A stretch of 64,000 nt of DNA from contig NZ_FNON01000002.1 of NCBI RefSeq assembly GCF_900107045.1, positions 496,001 to 560,000 of the forward strand, written 5' to 3'. The notes beneath the pieces were generated by a model. The model saw only the letters and a program-made list of their open reading frames with translations, searched no databases and was not told where the DNA came from. Source of the stretch: Amycolatopsis xylanica (lineage in GTDB: Bacteria > Actinomycetota > Actinomycetes > Mycobacteriales > Pseudonocardiaceae). This document shows positions 50,358 through 58,971 of the stretch, piece by piece (the stretch's first letter is position 1; each line of letters starts with the position of its first letter). A program made the position numbers and the translations under genes.

Positions 50358-51335
50358 ATGAGCGGCGTGCGAGACGTATGCGTCATCGGTCTGGGCTTGA
50401 TCGGCGGCTCACTCCTGCGCGCCGCCACGGCGGCGGGCAGGACGGCGTTCGGCGCCACGGCGTCCGAAATGGACGCGGACGCGGCCAGCAGACAGGGCTT
50501 CGACGTCACCGCCGATGTGGCGGTCGCACTGCGCCGCGCGGCCAAACAGGACGCGATGGTGGTGCTGGCCGTGCCGCTGCCCGCGGTCGAGGGCGTGCTG
50601 CGCCAGGTCTACGAGCACGCCTCGAACTGCCTGCTCACCGACGTGACCAGCGTCAAAGGGCCGGTTTTGGACTCGGTCAAGCGGCTGGCGAAGTGGAACA
50701 AGTTCGTCGGCGGGCACCCGATGGCAGGCTCACAGGAGTCCGGCTGGACGGCCACGAACCCCGAGCTGTTCCGCGGCGCCGCGTGGGTCGTCTGCGTCGA
50801 AGAGGACACCGACCTCCAGGCGTGGGCCGAGGTCGCGCAGCTGGCGATCGACGTCGGCGCGCACGTGATCCCGCTGCCAGCCGACTCGCACGACGAGACG
50901 GTCGCGCGCATCTCGCACCTGCCGCACCTGTTCGCCGCGATCCTCGCGACGATCGGGGCGCAGGGCGGGCCGCTCGCGATGGCGCTGGCGGCCGGCTCGT
51001 TCACCGATGGCACGCGGGTGGCGCAGAGCCGTCCGGACCTGGTGCGAGCCATGACGGAAGGCAACAGGGCGGCGTTGCTGCCGATCGTCGACGAGGCGCT
51101 CGGCAGGCTCGGCGCGACGCGTGGCTCGCTGGCGTCGACCGGCGGGCTCGCCGCGACGATCAACGCCGGTCACGAGGGCGCGCAGCTGTTCCAGGCCAGC
51201 AAGAACGTGCAGCGGGCCGGGGTGCGGGTGAGCCTGACCGCCGATGACGCCAAGGACGGCCTCATCGCGCTCGGCGAGCGCGGTGGCCGCATCACCGCCT
51301 TCGACGGGGACACGGCCATCGGCGAAGTCAGCTAG
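50358..51335 (+). CDS. tyrA: Prephenate dehydrogenase
   Basis: A 325-aa NAD-dependent enzyme making 4-hydroxyphenylpyruvate for tyrosine. Its Rossmann motif is VIGLGLIGGSLLRAA, followed by the acidic residue after strand two, VTSVKGPVLDSV, GGHPMAGSQESGW (catalytic His in GGHPMAG) and DETVARISHLPHLFA. No ACT domain. Homologue of Rv3754. The ATG at 50358 follows GGCAGG. It probably shares a transcript with the M20 gene. A small antitoxin-like gene is convergent, its stop touching the tyrA stop. Confidence 0.94.
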   Translation: MSGVRDVCVIGLGLIGGSLLRAATAAGRTAFGATASEMDADAASRQGFDVTADVAVALRRAAKQDAMVVLAVPLPAVEGVLRQVYEHASNCLLTDVTSVKGPVLDSVKRLAKWNKFVGGHPMAGSQESGWTATNPELFRGAAWVVCVEEDTDLQAWAEVAQLAIDVGAHVIPLPADSHDETVARISHLPHLFAAILATIGAQGGPLAMALAAGSFTDGTRVAQSRPDLVRAMTEGNRAALLPIVDEALGRLGATRGSLASTGGLAATINAGHEGAQLFQASKNVQRAGVRVSLTADDAKDGLIALGERGGRITAFDGDTAIGEVS

Positions 51336-51548
51336 CTACTTCGGTTCGTCCGGGGTTTCGTCGTACTTGTTGATGAAGTCCTTGGCCTTCCCGGTGACCG
51401 AGTCGATCTGGTCGCCGTGGCCGAACTTCTCCTTCGCGAACTCACTGGCCTTGTCGAGGCCGTCCTCGATCTTGTCGCCGTGCTCGCGAAGAGCTTCCTC
51501 TGCCTTGTTCTTCAACGCGTCGAAATCGATGCCCATGGCCCCCATCAA
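51336..51548 (-). CDS. MT0933-type small antitoxin-like protein
   Basis: A 70-aa (or 66-aa from 51536) charged helical protein: IDFDALKNKAEEALREHGDK and GLDKASEFAKEKFGHGDQID, then GKAKDFINKY. It matches the MT0933/Rv0909 antitoxin-like family by look and length. The ATG at 51548 overlaps the upstream transporter stop (ATGA). No adjacent toxin gene is present, so the antitoxin label is tentative; such orphans are common and may be chaperone- or stress-related. Confidence 0.7.
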   Translation of the reverse strand: MMGAMGIDFDALKNKAEEALREHGDKIEDGLDKASEFAKEKFGHGDQIDSVTGKAKDFINKYDETPDEPK

Positions 51549-53446
51549 ACCCGATCCGGCTCCGGGCCGCGCACCGCGTCGAACGCGGCGGTCACCTGAT
51601 CCGCGACCCCGGCCAGCCGCTCGCTCTCGGGGAGCGGCATCGTCACCGGCCAGCGCTCCTCGCGGATGGCCGCCGCCAGCTCCGCGAGCGCGGCCTTGAC
51701 GAGCTCGACCTCGGCGGGATCGGGCAGGTCACCGCTGTGCACGATGACCTGGGTGACCGCGTCGGTGACGCGTTCGAGCCCGGCGATGACCGGCCACCAC
51801 GCGACGGCCTGGCGCCCGTTCGGCGACGGCTCGACGACGACCTGCTGGAACGCCGTCCGCAGGTCGGCGAGCGCCCGGTAGGCCTTGCGGCGGGCACGTG
51901 AGCGTTCCAGCCGATCCTCACCCGAGATGGTGAGCGCGCGCTCGACGTACTTCGAGACGACGCCCATCGCATCCGCGAGCAGCCCGCCGACGCGGGGACG
52001 GCGACTGCCGGGCCAGAGCAGGTAGCCGAAGACCAGCACGATCGCGCAGCCGAGGACGGTGTCGACCAGCCGCGCGGTGGCGACCGACCAGGTGCCGTTG
52101 GTGGACAGGTCGGTCTGCAAGATGATCAGCGGGGTGACGAACGCGCTGAGGATGCCGTAGTTGCGGACCTTCCCGATCGCGACCCCGCCCGCGAACAGCC
52201 CGATCAGGATGACGAGCGCCCAGCCGTGCACGCCGAACCCGAGCGCGACGGCGCCGATGGCGACCCCGGCGACCGTGCCGATCCCGCGCAGCACCGCGCG
52301 GCCGAACACCGAGCCGAAGTCGGGTTTGAGCACCAGGCCGACGGTCAGGGTCAGCCAGTACGACCGCTCCAGCGGGATGAGCCAGCCGACCAGTTCCGCC
52401 AGCGCGACGCAGTAGGAAAGCCGCAGCGCGGCGAGCCAGGTCAGCGGGCCGGAGATCAGCGAGGACGCCCACTCGCGCAGGCGTCGCAGCGGCGAAGCGG
52501 GCTTGCGGCGCTTGCGGTCGTCCCCCTTGTTGATCCGGATCAGGCCGTTGTAGAGCGCTTTGATGCCGGGGTCCGCGTCGGGCGGAGGCGACGGCGCGGG
52601 CGGCAGCGGCTGGTTGGCGAGCACGGCGGCCGCGGCGGTGGTCAGGTAGTCGATGACCTCGGCAGGCGCTCGGCGTCCTGTGTGGACAAGCGCGACGGCC
52701 GCCTCGACGGCCTGGGTCGTCGCCGACAGGAGGTTGAGCAGCTCGCGGTAGGCGGCGTCGCGGCCGGAGAGCCACGAGCGGGCGGTCAGCAGGCGGTCGT
52801 AGCCGGTGTTCATCGCGGTCGTGAGCTGGTTGCGGGCGACGCGCGCGGTCGCCTCGTCGGCGGCGGAGAGCATCGCGGCCAGCTCGATGTAGACGTGCGC
52901 GACGGCGCTGCGCTCCGGGCTGGTCGCGCGGAACGTCCAGCTGGCCAGCGCGACGGCCAGGCTCCAGGCGGCGCCGAGCAGGAAGAGCCCGAGCGCGTGC
53001 TCGACGCGGACGCCGGTGGCGTGCTGGCCGGTGCCGAGCACGCAGAAGACGAACATCTGCAGCCCGGCGACGGACGCGTTGCTGCCAGCCGCGCTGATCA
53101 GCGCCGATATCCCGGCGACGAGCACGACGGCGATCGCGGACGCGGCGACGTCCGGCCCGGCCAAGAGCCCGACGAGGTAGCCGGCGGCGGCCGCGGCGCT
53201 GGCGCCCGCCAGCCGGATCGCGCGGTAGCGGTACGGGCCCGCCGACTCGGAGAGCACCGCGGGCAGCGCGCCGGTCGAGAGCATGGTGCCGACGGTGATG
53301 TCGCCGACCCAGAAGCCGACCGCGAGCGGGACGGTCAGCGCCAGCACCGCCCTGACCACCATGTTCCACGGAATGGGAACCGGTTTGCTGCGCAGGAGCT
53401 GGACCAGCCAATGCGGCGCGGCGAAGTCGGGGCGCGTCGTGCTCAC
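51545..53446 (-). CDS. FUSC-family membrane transporter
   Basis: A 633-aa protein with two sets of about six helices. The N-terminal set (about residues 25-180) is followed by a helical cytosolic part, then a second set (about 345-485, from LRLSYCVALAELVGWLIPLE), and a C-terminal soluble helical domain. This is the FUSC or aromatic acid exporter layout. A proline stretch (PPAPSPPPDADP) lies near residue 285. It probably exports aromatic acids or toxic metabolites; the substrate is not evident. The SRPBCC gene is divergent. Confidence 0.88.
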   Translation of the reverse strand: MSTTRPDFAAPHWLVQLLRSKPVPIPWNMVVRAVLALTVPLAVGFWVGDITVGTMLSTGALPAVLSESAGPYRYRAIRLAGASAAAAAGYLVGLLAGPDVAASAIAVVLVAGISALISAAGSNASVAGLQMFVFCVLGTGQHATGVRVEHALGLFLLGAAWSLAVALASWTFRATSPERSAVAHVYIELAAMLSAADEATARVARNQLTTAMNTGYDRLLTARSWLSGRDAAYRELLNLLSATTQAVEAAVALVHTGRRAPAEVIDYLTTAAAAVLANQPLPPAPSPPPDADPGIKALYNGLIRINKGDDRKRRKPASPLRRLREWASSLISGPLTWLAALRLSYCVALAELVGWLIPLERSYWLTLTVGLVLKPDFGSVFGRAVLRGIGTVAGVAIGAVALGFGVHGWALVILIGLFAGGVAIGKVRNYGILSAFVTPLIILQTDLSTNGTWSVATARLVDTVLGCAIVLVFGYLLWPGSRRPRVGGLLADAMGVVSKYVERALTISGEDRLERSRARRKAYRALADLRTAFQQVVVEPSPNGRQAVAWWPVIAGLERVTDAVTQVIVHSGDLPDPAEVELVKAALAELAAAIREERWPVTMPLPESERLAGVADQVTAAFDAVRGPEPDRV

Positions 53447-53519
53447 GTGACCATCTTGACCTATCGGCGGGCGCCCGGATTAATTATCGTCGCGTCAACA
53501 ACTGCTTCGGGAGGCTCAC

Positions 53520-53969
53520 GTGGGCAAGACGTTCGGTTTCGAGATCCATCGCACGAGCACGGCGCCGGCGGCGACGCTGTTCCGGCTGGAGACCGACGGC
53601 GGCCGCTGGTCCGATTGGGCGAAACCGGCGATCGTCCAATCGAGTTGGGAACGCGAAGCCTCGCCGGTCGGCGGGGTCGGCGCCATCCGCAAGGTCGGGC
53701 TGTGGCCGCTCCTGATGCGCGAGGAGACGATCGAGTTCGAACAGGACCGTCGCCACGTCTACGCCTTCGCCGGCCCGCCGGCGCCCGTGAAGGATTACCG
53801 AGCGGAAGTCGTGTTCACTCCAAAGCCTGACGGCGGCACCGACATCCGCTGGACCGGTTCGTTCACCGAATCCCTGCCCGGCACCGGCGGAATCCAGCTG
53901 GCAGTGCTCAAAACCGCGATCCGCGTCCTCTCGGCACGCTTGGTGGCAGCAGCGGAACGTAACTCCTGA
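53520..53969 (+). CDS. SRPBCC/START-like ligand-binding protein
   Basis: A 149-aa protein starting with GTG at 53520, preceded by GGGAGGC at 5 nt. The polyketide-cyclase or START fold is suggested by its FEIHRTSTAPAATLFRLETDG start, WSDWAKPAIVQSSWER, an anti-parallel strand pattern (YRAEVVFTPKPDGGTDIRWTG) and a C-terminal helix. It likely binds a hydrophobic ligand. Monocistronic and divergent from the FUSC gene. No ligand can be named. Confidence 0.82.
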   Translation: MGKTFGFEIHRTSTAPAATLFRLETDGGRWSDWAKPAIVQSSWEREASPVGGVGAIRKVGLWPLLMREETIEFEQDRRHVYAFAGPPAPVKDYRAEVVFTPKPDGGTDIRWTGSFTESLPGTGGIQLAVLKTAIRVLSARLVAAAERNS

Positions 53970-54050
53970 TCCCCTGAGACAACCCACGATCGTGTGACAC
54001 GTCCTCCTATCGGGTAGTTCTTGCCCGATAAGGAAAACAGGGGACGTGTC

Positions 54051-54818
54051 ATGCCAAAAAGGACACGAGTGGGGTGCGCACTCGTAGCCGTTCTGTCGCT
54101 CTTGGTGAGCTGTTCGACGCCGGAGCCGCAGCCGCCGGATTCAGCGCAGCGCAACCCGGCGCCCGGAGCGGCGCCCGCGCCGGTGAACGCCGCGCCGTAC
54201 CCGTTCGGCCAGGTGCAGCAGAAGGCGCCGCCGATCGCGGACGGCAAGGTCCCGGTGGTGCGCACCATCAAGACCGACAAGCCGTACGTGTTCATCACGA
54301 TGGACGACGGCGCGGTGCCGGATCCGCAGGCGCAGCACCTGATCCAGCAGTCGGGCGCGCACCCGGTGCTGTTCCTCAACCAGAAGTACGTGAAGGGCCA
54401 CGAGCCCTACTTCAAGGGCCTGCTCGACTCGTCGGGCGCGTCGCTCGCCAACCACACGGTCAGCCACCCGAACCTCAAAGGCAAGCCGTATGACTTGCAA
54501 CACAAGGAGATCTGCGACAACGCCGACGACTTCGCCCGCGAGTTCGGCCAGCGCCCGACCCTGTTCCGCCCGCCGTTCGGCAACTACGACGCGACCACGC
54601 TGAAGGCGGCCGCCGACTGCGGCATGCGCGTCGCGGTCCTGTGGACGGCCGCGGTCAACGACGGCGTGGTCCAGTTCCAGGTCGGCGACAAGCTCCGGCC
54701 GGGCGACATCGTCCTCATGCACTTCCGCAAGACCTTCGCCGAGGACTTCAACGCCTTCATCGCCCAGGCCAAAAAGGACGGTCTCACCCCCGTCCCACTC
54801 CCCGACTTCCTCGGCTGA
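54051..54818 (+). CDS. Polysaccharide deacetylase lipoprotein (NodB domain)
   Basis: A 255-aa secreted enzyme. The signal peptide has a lipobox LLVSC, Cys21. A Pro/Ala linker follows to about residue 60. The NodB domain starts VFITMDDGAVPDPQ (TMDDG where TFDDG is usual), has the zinc motif ANHTVSHPNL (H-x3-H), and RPPFGNYDATTL. The DD, H-S-H and RPPFG motifs are intact, so it should remove N-acetyl groups from peptidoglycan or chitin-like glycans. The ATG at 54051 has GGGGA 8 nt upstream. Followed by a family B repeat and the convergent CHAT gene. Confidence 0.9.
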   Translation: MPKRTRVGCALVAVLSLLVSCSTPEPQPPDSAQRNPAPGAAPAPVNAAPYPFGQVQQKAPPIADGKVPVVRTIKTDKPYVFITMDDGAVPDPQAQHLIQQSGAHPVLFLNQKYVKGHEPYFKGLLDSSGASLANHTVSHPNLKGKPYDLQHKEICDNADDFAREFGQRPTLFRPPFGNYDATTLKAAADCGMRVAVLWTAAVNDGVVQFQVGDKLRPGDIVLMHFRKTFAEDFNAFIAQAKKDGLTPVPLPDFLG

Positions 54819-54830
54819 CCCACCCTTGGC

Positions 54831-54938
54831 CCGAAAGTGACCTTGGGCCAAGGGATACCCCGAAAGTGGCTTTCGTCAGGTCCGATACCCCGAAAGCCAC
54901 TTTCGTCAGATCGCATCTGACGAAAGTGGCTTTCGGGG
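54831..54938. repeat. Family B hairpin repeat cluster (copy 4)
   Basis: Units at 54858-54879 (CGAAAGTGGCTTTCGTCAG core) and 54888-54909 (CGAAAGCCACTTTCGTCAG core) are followed by the inverted unit 54917-54938. A divergent CCCGAAAGTGACC unit lies further left. The loop of the perfect stem, ATCGCAT, is the same as at 42371-42451. It separates the deacetylase from the convergent CHAT gene. Confidence 0.9.
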
Positions 54939-54949
54939 TTTGGTCGGGG

Positions 54950-57541
54950 TCAGCCGGCGCCTAGGCAGAGGAAGGGGCGGCGGAAGGGGTCGACCGCCGT
55001 GGCTTCGGCGAGTGCGGTGGCGGGTGGGATGCCGGCGGCGAGCTGGTGGTGGAGGTCGGACATCGCCTCGGCCGCGGCGCGGTCGCCGACGCGGGCGATG
55101 GCGCCGATGACCGTGCGGGAGCCGCTCGCCAGCAACGTCCCCGCGAAACCGAGGGCTTCCTCGCCGGGGCGGATGTGGGACATCGCGAGTTCGCACGCGG
55201 CGAGCACGACACGCTCGGGCGGCCGGGTCAGGCGCGCGGTCTCGTGGGCGAAGAGCGGGCCGTCGACCAGTTCCAGGCGCGAGAACAACGCGTTCGCGGG
55301 CTCGTGGGCGCCGTGGGCGACCAGGTGCGCGGTGCCGGAGCCCTCGAGCGCCCGCAGCACCGCGTCGCTCGTGGCGGACGCGCCGTCGATCAGCTGGGCG
55401 CCGGGGTAGACCGCGCGCAGCTGGCTCACCTCGCCGATCGCGCCTGGCACGCCGGGCCCGCCCGCCAGCAGCACCGGTGAGGCGTGCGGGCGTTTCATGG
55501 CGGACAGCCAGGCCGTCGCCGACGGCGCGACCGTGAGCGGGCGGCCGCGCAACGAGGGCAGCACCGCCCATGGCAGCACGTACAGCGGGCCGATCGGGAT
55601 GATCACCAGCTCACGGTCGGCGAACTGCTCGGTCAGCGAAGCGCGCAGCAGCTTGTCGAGCTTCTCGGCGCGCCGGGACGCGGAGCCGGCGACGGCTTCG
55701 GCGAGCATCGGCGGCAGGTGGTCGGGCGCGAGCGCGTCGAGGTCGGCGTGCAGCTGCTTCACCGTTTCGATGACCTCAGCGCGGTCGCCCAGCTTGGTGA
55801 GGCTGAACTCGCCGTCGCGGATGATCAAGCAGAAGAGCGTCTCGCCGTCGCTGACCACGCTGGCGAGCACGCGGTCGCCCAGCGCCTCGACGATCTCTTC
55901 GTTCGTCGCGACCGGCCGCGGTTTGCCCCACGGGCTCGTGTACCAGCCGAGCCTGCCCGCTTCGCTCTGCAGCGCGCTGTAGCGCTTTTCCAGCGCCGAC
56001 ACTGATTCGCCCTGCAGCCGGTTGCGCTGGATCTGGCCCTGCACCTGGCGCATCTCGGTGATGTGCTTGGCCAGCACGGGATCCTCGATGACCGGCAGCG
56101 GCTCGTACCGGTAGACCTGCGCGCGCGTGAGCTCCTGCCAGGCGAACAGCTGCCTGGCCTGTGACTGGTCGCGCCTGCCGCCGAGCACCAGTTTCAGCGC
56201 GAGCCTGCCGAGCTCCTGGCCGTGCACCGCGGTGCCGCACACCAGGTCCAGCCCGCCCATGCGGTCACGGATCGCGCCGAGTTCGGTGAGCCCGGCCCGC
56301 GCCTGCGCGAGCGCCGCGCGTGGCCGTCCGGTGGCGACCGCGAGTTCGGCACGGCACAGCCGCAGCAGCATCCGGTGGTCGATCGGGGTCGTCTGACGGG
56401 GCTTCGGCACCTGCGACAGCAGGGTTTCCGCCTCGTCGACCGCGCCACGCCGCAGATGCAGCCGGACGGCCAGCAGCCGCGCGGCCGCGGCCTCGTCGCG
56501 CAGGCCCAGCTCGGCCAGCCGCGGCGCGAGCTCGCTCAGCTCGCGAGGCAACCGCGGCGCCGGCTTGCGCGCCTTGTTCGCCAACGCGTTGAGCGCACCG
56601 GCGCGCAGCCTGGCCAGCGAGGCGATCTCGGCCCACCGCGCGTTGCCACGCCGCAAAAACCGCCGTCGCGCGGTGGCCGCGTACTTGCGGGCCAGCGCGA
56701 AATCACCTTCGAGGATCGCCGCGGCGGCACGCGCCACCTCGGCCTCGGCGATGTCCTGCGCGGCCTTCTTCCTGATCAGCTCGGGCATGATCTCGTCGAG
56801 CTGAGCGGCCGCCTCTTCGGCGAGACCGGCCGCGAGCAGCGCGCGTGCCTGGTTCAGCCGCAGCAGCGGCAGCCAGCCTGGCCAGATCGAACGGTAGATC
56901 TGGCCTGCCTGCTCATAGTTGCGCAGTGCTTCGGGGATGTCGCCTTCGAGCTGCGCGAGATCGCCCAGCCCGTGCCTGGCCTTCCCGGCGAGCCCGTGAT
57001 GGCCGTGTTCCTCGGCCAATTCGAGGCAGCGCCGCAGATCCGCGCGCGCGGCCTCCGGGTTGCTCATCAGCACATGGACGTACGAGCGGTTGAGCAGGTC
57101 CGTGGTGAGCAGGAGCTTGTCGTCCTCGACCTCGGCGTCGACGCTGGGCAGCAGCGCGTCGAACAACGCGACGGAGTCCGCGAGACGGCCGATGCGCGCG
57201 AGCATGATCGCGCGCTGCAACCCGACGGTGAACCGCAGCGTGCTGCGTTCCTTGCAGTCGGGCATGCGCAACCGCATCGCCTCAGCCGTGTCCAGATGCT
57301 TCAGGCCGGACGCGGGCGACTTGGTCTCCGCTTCCGCCGACGCCAAGGAGATCAACACCTTCGTGCTGATCTCCAGCCAGTTCACGTCGTCCTGGATCCG
57401 CGGGCCGAGCGCACGCAAAGCCTGGTGCAACAGCTTCGCGGTGACCGCGGGCCGGGAGTCCGCCGACGCCTTCTTGGCACGGTCATAGAGACCACGTGCC
57501 GCTTCCACGGCTCTCATGAGTTCAAAAAGCGGCCCAGGCAC
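54950..57541 (-). CDS. CHAT-domain protease with N-terminal TPR-like repeats
   Basis: An 863-aa caspase-like protein. Residues about 30-400 form helical TPR-type repeats (LEISTKVLISLASAEAETKS; LDTAEAMRLRMP; LEEHGHHGLAGKARHGLGD). A helical linker follows to about 540. The CHAT domain ends the protein: SPVLLAGGPGVPGAIGEVSQ, the catalytic His743 in HLVAHGAH, and Cys783 in VVLAACELAMS, with the downstream GEEALGFAGTLLASGSRTVI. Start: GTG 57541 (ATG 57517 also possible). It is encoded in line with a 156-aa protein and a sigma factor gene, suggesting proteolytic control of transcription or of a target. No signal peptide or membrane helix, so it is cytosolic. Confidence 0.92.
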   Translation of the reverse strand: MPGPLFELMRAVEAARGLYDRAKKASADSRPAVTAKLLHQALRALGPRIQDDVNWLEISTKVLISLASAEAETKSPASGLKHLDTAEAMRLRMPDCKERSTLRFTVGLQRAIMLARIGRLADSVALFDALLPSVDAEVEDDKLLLTTDLLNRSYVHVLMSNPEAARADLRRCLELAEEHGHHGLAGKARHGLGDLAQLEGDIPEALRNYEQAGQIYRSIWPGWLPLLRLNQARALLAAGLAEEAAAQLDEIMPELIRKKAAQDIAEAEVARAAAAILEGDFALARKYAATARRRFLRRGNARWAEIASLARLRAGALNALANKARKPAPRLPRELSELAPRLAELGLRDEAAAARLLAVRLHLRRGAVDEAETLLSQVPKPRQTTPIDHRMLLRLCRAELAVATGRPRAALAQARAGLTELGAIRDRMGGLDLVCGTAVHGQELGRLALKLVLGGRRDQSQARQLFAWQELTRAQVYRYEPLPVIEDPVLAKHITEMRQVQGQIQRNRLQGESVSALEKRYSALQSEAGRLGWYTSPWGKPRPVATNEEIVEALGDRVLASVVSDGETLFCLIIRDGEFSLTKLGDRAEVIETVKQLHADLDALAPDHLPPMLAEAVAGSASRRAEKLDKLLRASLTEQFADRELVIIPIGPLYVLPWAVLPSLRGRPLTVAPSATAWLSAMKRPHASPVLLAGGPGVPGAIGEVSQLRAVYPGAQLIDGASATSDAVLRALEGSGTAHLVAHGAHEPANALFSRLELVDGPLFAHETARLTRPPERVVLAACELAMSHIRPGEEALGFAGTLLASGSRTVIGAIARVGDRAAAEAMSDLHHQLAAGIPPATALAEATAVDPFRRPFLCLGAG

Positions 57542-57589
57542 GCCCTATGGGAGCACACCTGCGCCTGTATCGGGAACAACCGTCCGGGT

Positions 57590-58060
57590 CTACAAGACCA
57601 CTGTGGGCGTCACCACGGTCCGACGGCTCGCGAGATCCCCCAAATGCACCAGGATCTGCGTCGTTCCGCAGGGCACGTTGTCCAGCACGAAGCGGCCGCC
57701 CTCGTCGGCGGTCGTCTCCGACGAGCCGTGCTCGGCCACCCGTACCTCGACGCTGTACTCGCCGGCGGGCACCAGCCAGCCGTCGATCCGGTTCTTGCGC
57801 CCGACCTTGGTGAGGTTGATCATCACGGTCAGGTCGCTGACGGTGAAGGTGATCGTGCCCTGGTCGCCGCTGCCGCGCACGCCGGCGAGCGCGTCCATGC
57901 TCTCCCAGCGGGCGACCTCGACGTCGAGGTTCTCCAGGTCGATGGCGAACTGGACCCGTTCGACCAGCCCGGCCGGTGGCGGGTCCATCTCGTCGAGAAA
58001 TCTGTCCAAATCGGCCAGCAGTTCCTCGTCGCTCGGAAAGATCCTCCCGATCTCGTTCAT
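57590..58060 (-). CDS. 156-aa partner of the CHAT/sigma-factor module
   Basis: The first 50 residues are helical and acidic (DEELLADLDRFLDEMDPPPA; VERVQFAIDLENLDVEVARW). The C-terminal 100 are beta-rich with an Ig- or carboxypeptidase-regulatory-like look (WLVPAGEYSVEVRVAEHGSS; GRFVLDNVPCGTTQILVHLG). The ATG at 58060 overlaps the sigma factor stop (ATGA), so the two proteins are made together. It could be an anti-sigma factor, a substrate or an adaptor for the protease; there is no membrane helix or zinc motif typical of classical anti-sigma factors. Not recognised as a named family. Confidence 0.85.
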   Translation of the reverse strand: MNEIGRIFPSDEELLADLDRFLDEMDPPPAGLVERVQFAIDLENLDVEVARWESMDALAGVRGSGDQGTITFTVSDLTVMINLTKVGRKNRIDGWLVPAGEYSVEVRVAEHGSSETTADEGGRFVLDNVPCGTTQILVHLGDLASRRTVVTPTVVL

Positions 58061-58662
58061 CGGCTGCCCCCTTCACTGGCAAGCAATTCGCGCATTGTGT
58101 TGAGGCAACGCCCCCTGGTCGGTCCGACGCTTCCGCGCGGCATGTGCATGGCCTCGGCGACCAGTTGGTATTCGGCCCGTCCGGAAAGGACGGTCAGTCG
58201 GAGCAGTTCCTGGCACCGGTCGTTCAGCTGGAGGAACGCCTGCCAGAGGCGGCGGTCCCGGTCCGCCCTGATGGCTTCTTCTTCAGGCGCCGGCTGGGTG
58301 CTCGGCATCGATTCGGCGAGTTCGTCGCTGAGCGGGATGGGCGGCGTCTTGCGGCCGTGCGGACGCTGAGCCTCCCGCCGCGTCGTGGTGATCAGCCACG
58401 CGGCGAGCGCCCTGGGATCCTTCATCCCCTCAAGATGGCTGAACAAAGCCAGCCATACGGTCTGCACGACGTCCTCCGCGGTGTGCCGGTCCAACCCGTT
58501 GCCCCGCGCCACGTGCCAGACCAGCGGAGTCAGATCGGCGACCAGCCGATCCAGCGCCGACCGGTCGCCGGCACGGGCGGCTTGCATGCAGGCGGCATGC
58601 AACTCCGGGCCGGTCAGGCCTTCCCATGGCGGGTCCACTTCGGCTGTCTGGACGTCGGTCAC
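58057..58662 (-). CDS. Sigma-70-family (ECF-like) RNA polymerase sigma factor
   Basis: A 201-aa sigma factor with region 2 (LVADLTPLVWHVARGNGLDR, HTAEDVVQTVWLALFSHLEG, PRALAAWLITTTRREAQR) and region 4 (LNDRCQELLRLTVLSGRAEY, YQLVAEAMHMPRGSVGPTRG), the region 2.2 and 4.2 patterns of ECF factors. The GTG at 58662 starts it, preceded by GAGGCAG. The following gene overlaps it (ATGA). The gap of 309 bp to the NWHPHSPP gene upstream contains a hairpin. Its promoter target is not identified. Confidence 0.93.
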   Translation of the reverse strand: MTDVQTAEVDPPWEGLTGPELHAACMQAARAGDRSALDRLVADLTPLVWHVARGNGLDRHTAEDVVQTVWLALFSHLEGMKDPRALAAWLITTTRREAQRPHGRKTPPIPLSDELAESMPSTQPAPEEEAIRADRDRRLWQAFLQLNDRCQELLRLTVLSGRAEYQLVAEAMHMPRGSVGPTRGRCLNTMRELLASEGGSR

Positions 58663-58971
58663 CGTATCTGCCTCACTTCGAGTTGCTCTTCAAGTCGGCG
58701 TTGGCAGTATCGCGGGCTCTTCATCAGAGAGGAGCAGGCAGGTCACTCTGGGATACACAGGTCGCTCAACTGTCGTAGTGGTTCATGGAAGCACGGAAGG
58801 CCGGCCCGCGTCGACAAGTCGAACGCCGGACCGGCTCCCGCTTCCTCTTTCCAGCCCGCTCCCCAACGGGCCATTCCCCGAAATCCCCTCCCCCGAGCGA
58901 GACTTCGAGGAGGTGGCATCCGGCGGCCCCCCTCGACCTCCGGACACCACCTGCCTGAGGCTTAGGTGTGC
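58663..58971. other. Intergenic region of 309 bp between sigma factor and NWHPHSPP gene
   Basis: No coding frame is supported here. It contains an imperfect hairpin at 58799-58835 and, next to the sigma factor start, a purine-rich leader. The size suggests that the sigma factor has its own promoter here, or that the NWHPHSPP transcript is attenuated at the hairpin before reaching it. No -10/-35 pair could be chosen with confidence. Confidence 0.5.
58799..58835 (-). terminator. Imperfect hairpin between NWHPHSPP gene and sigma factor
   Basis: GGCCGG...TCGAC (58799-58815) faces GTCGA...CCGG (58818-58835), with several mismatches and a tight AA loop. It lies about 137 bp after the NWHPHSPP stop and could end or attenuate that transcript before the sigma factor gene. 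Confidence 0.4.
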
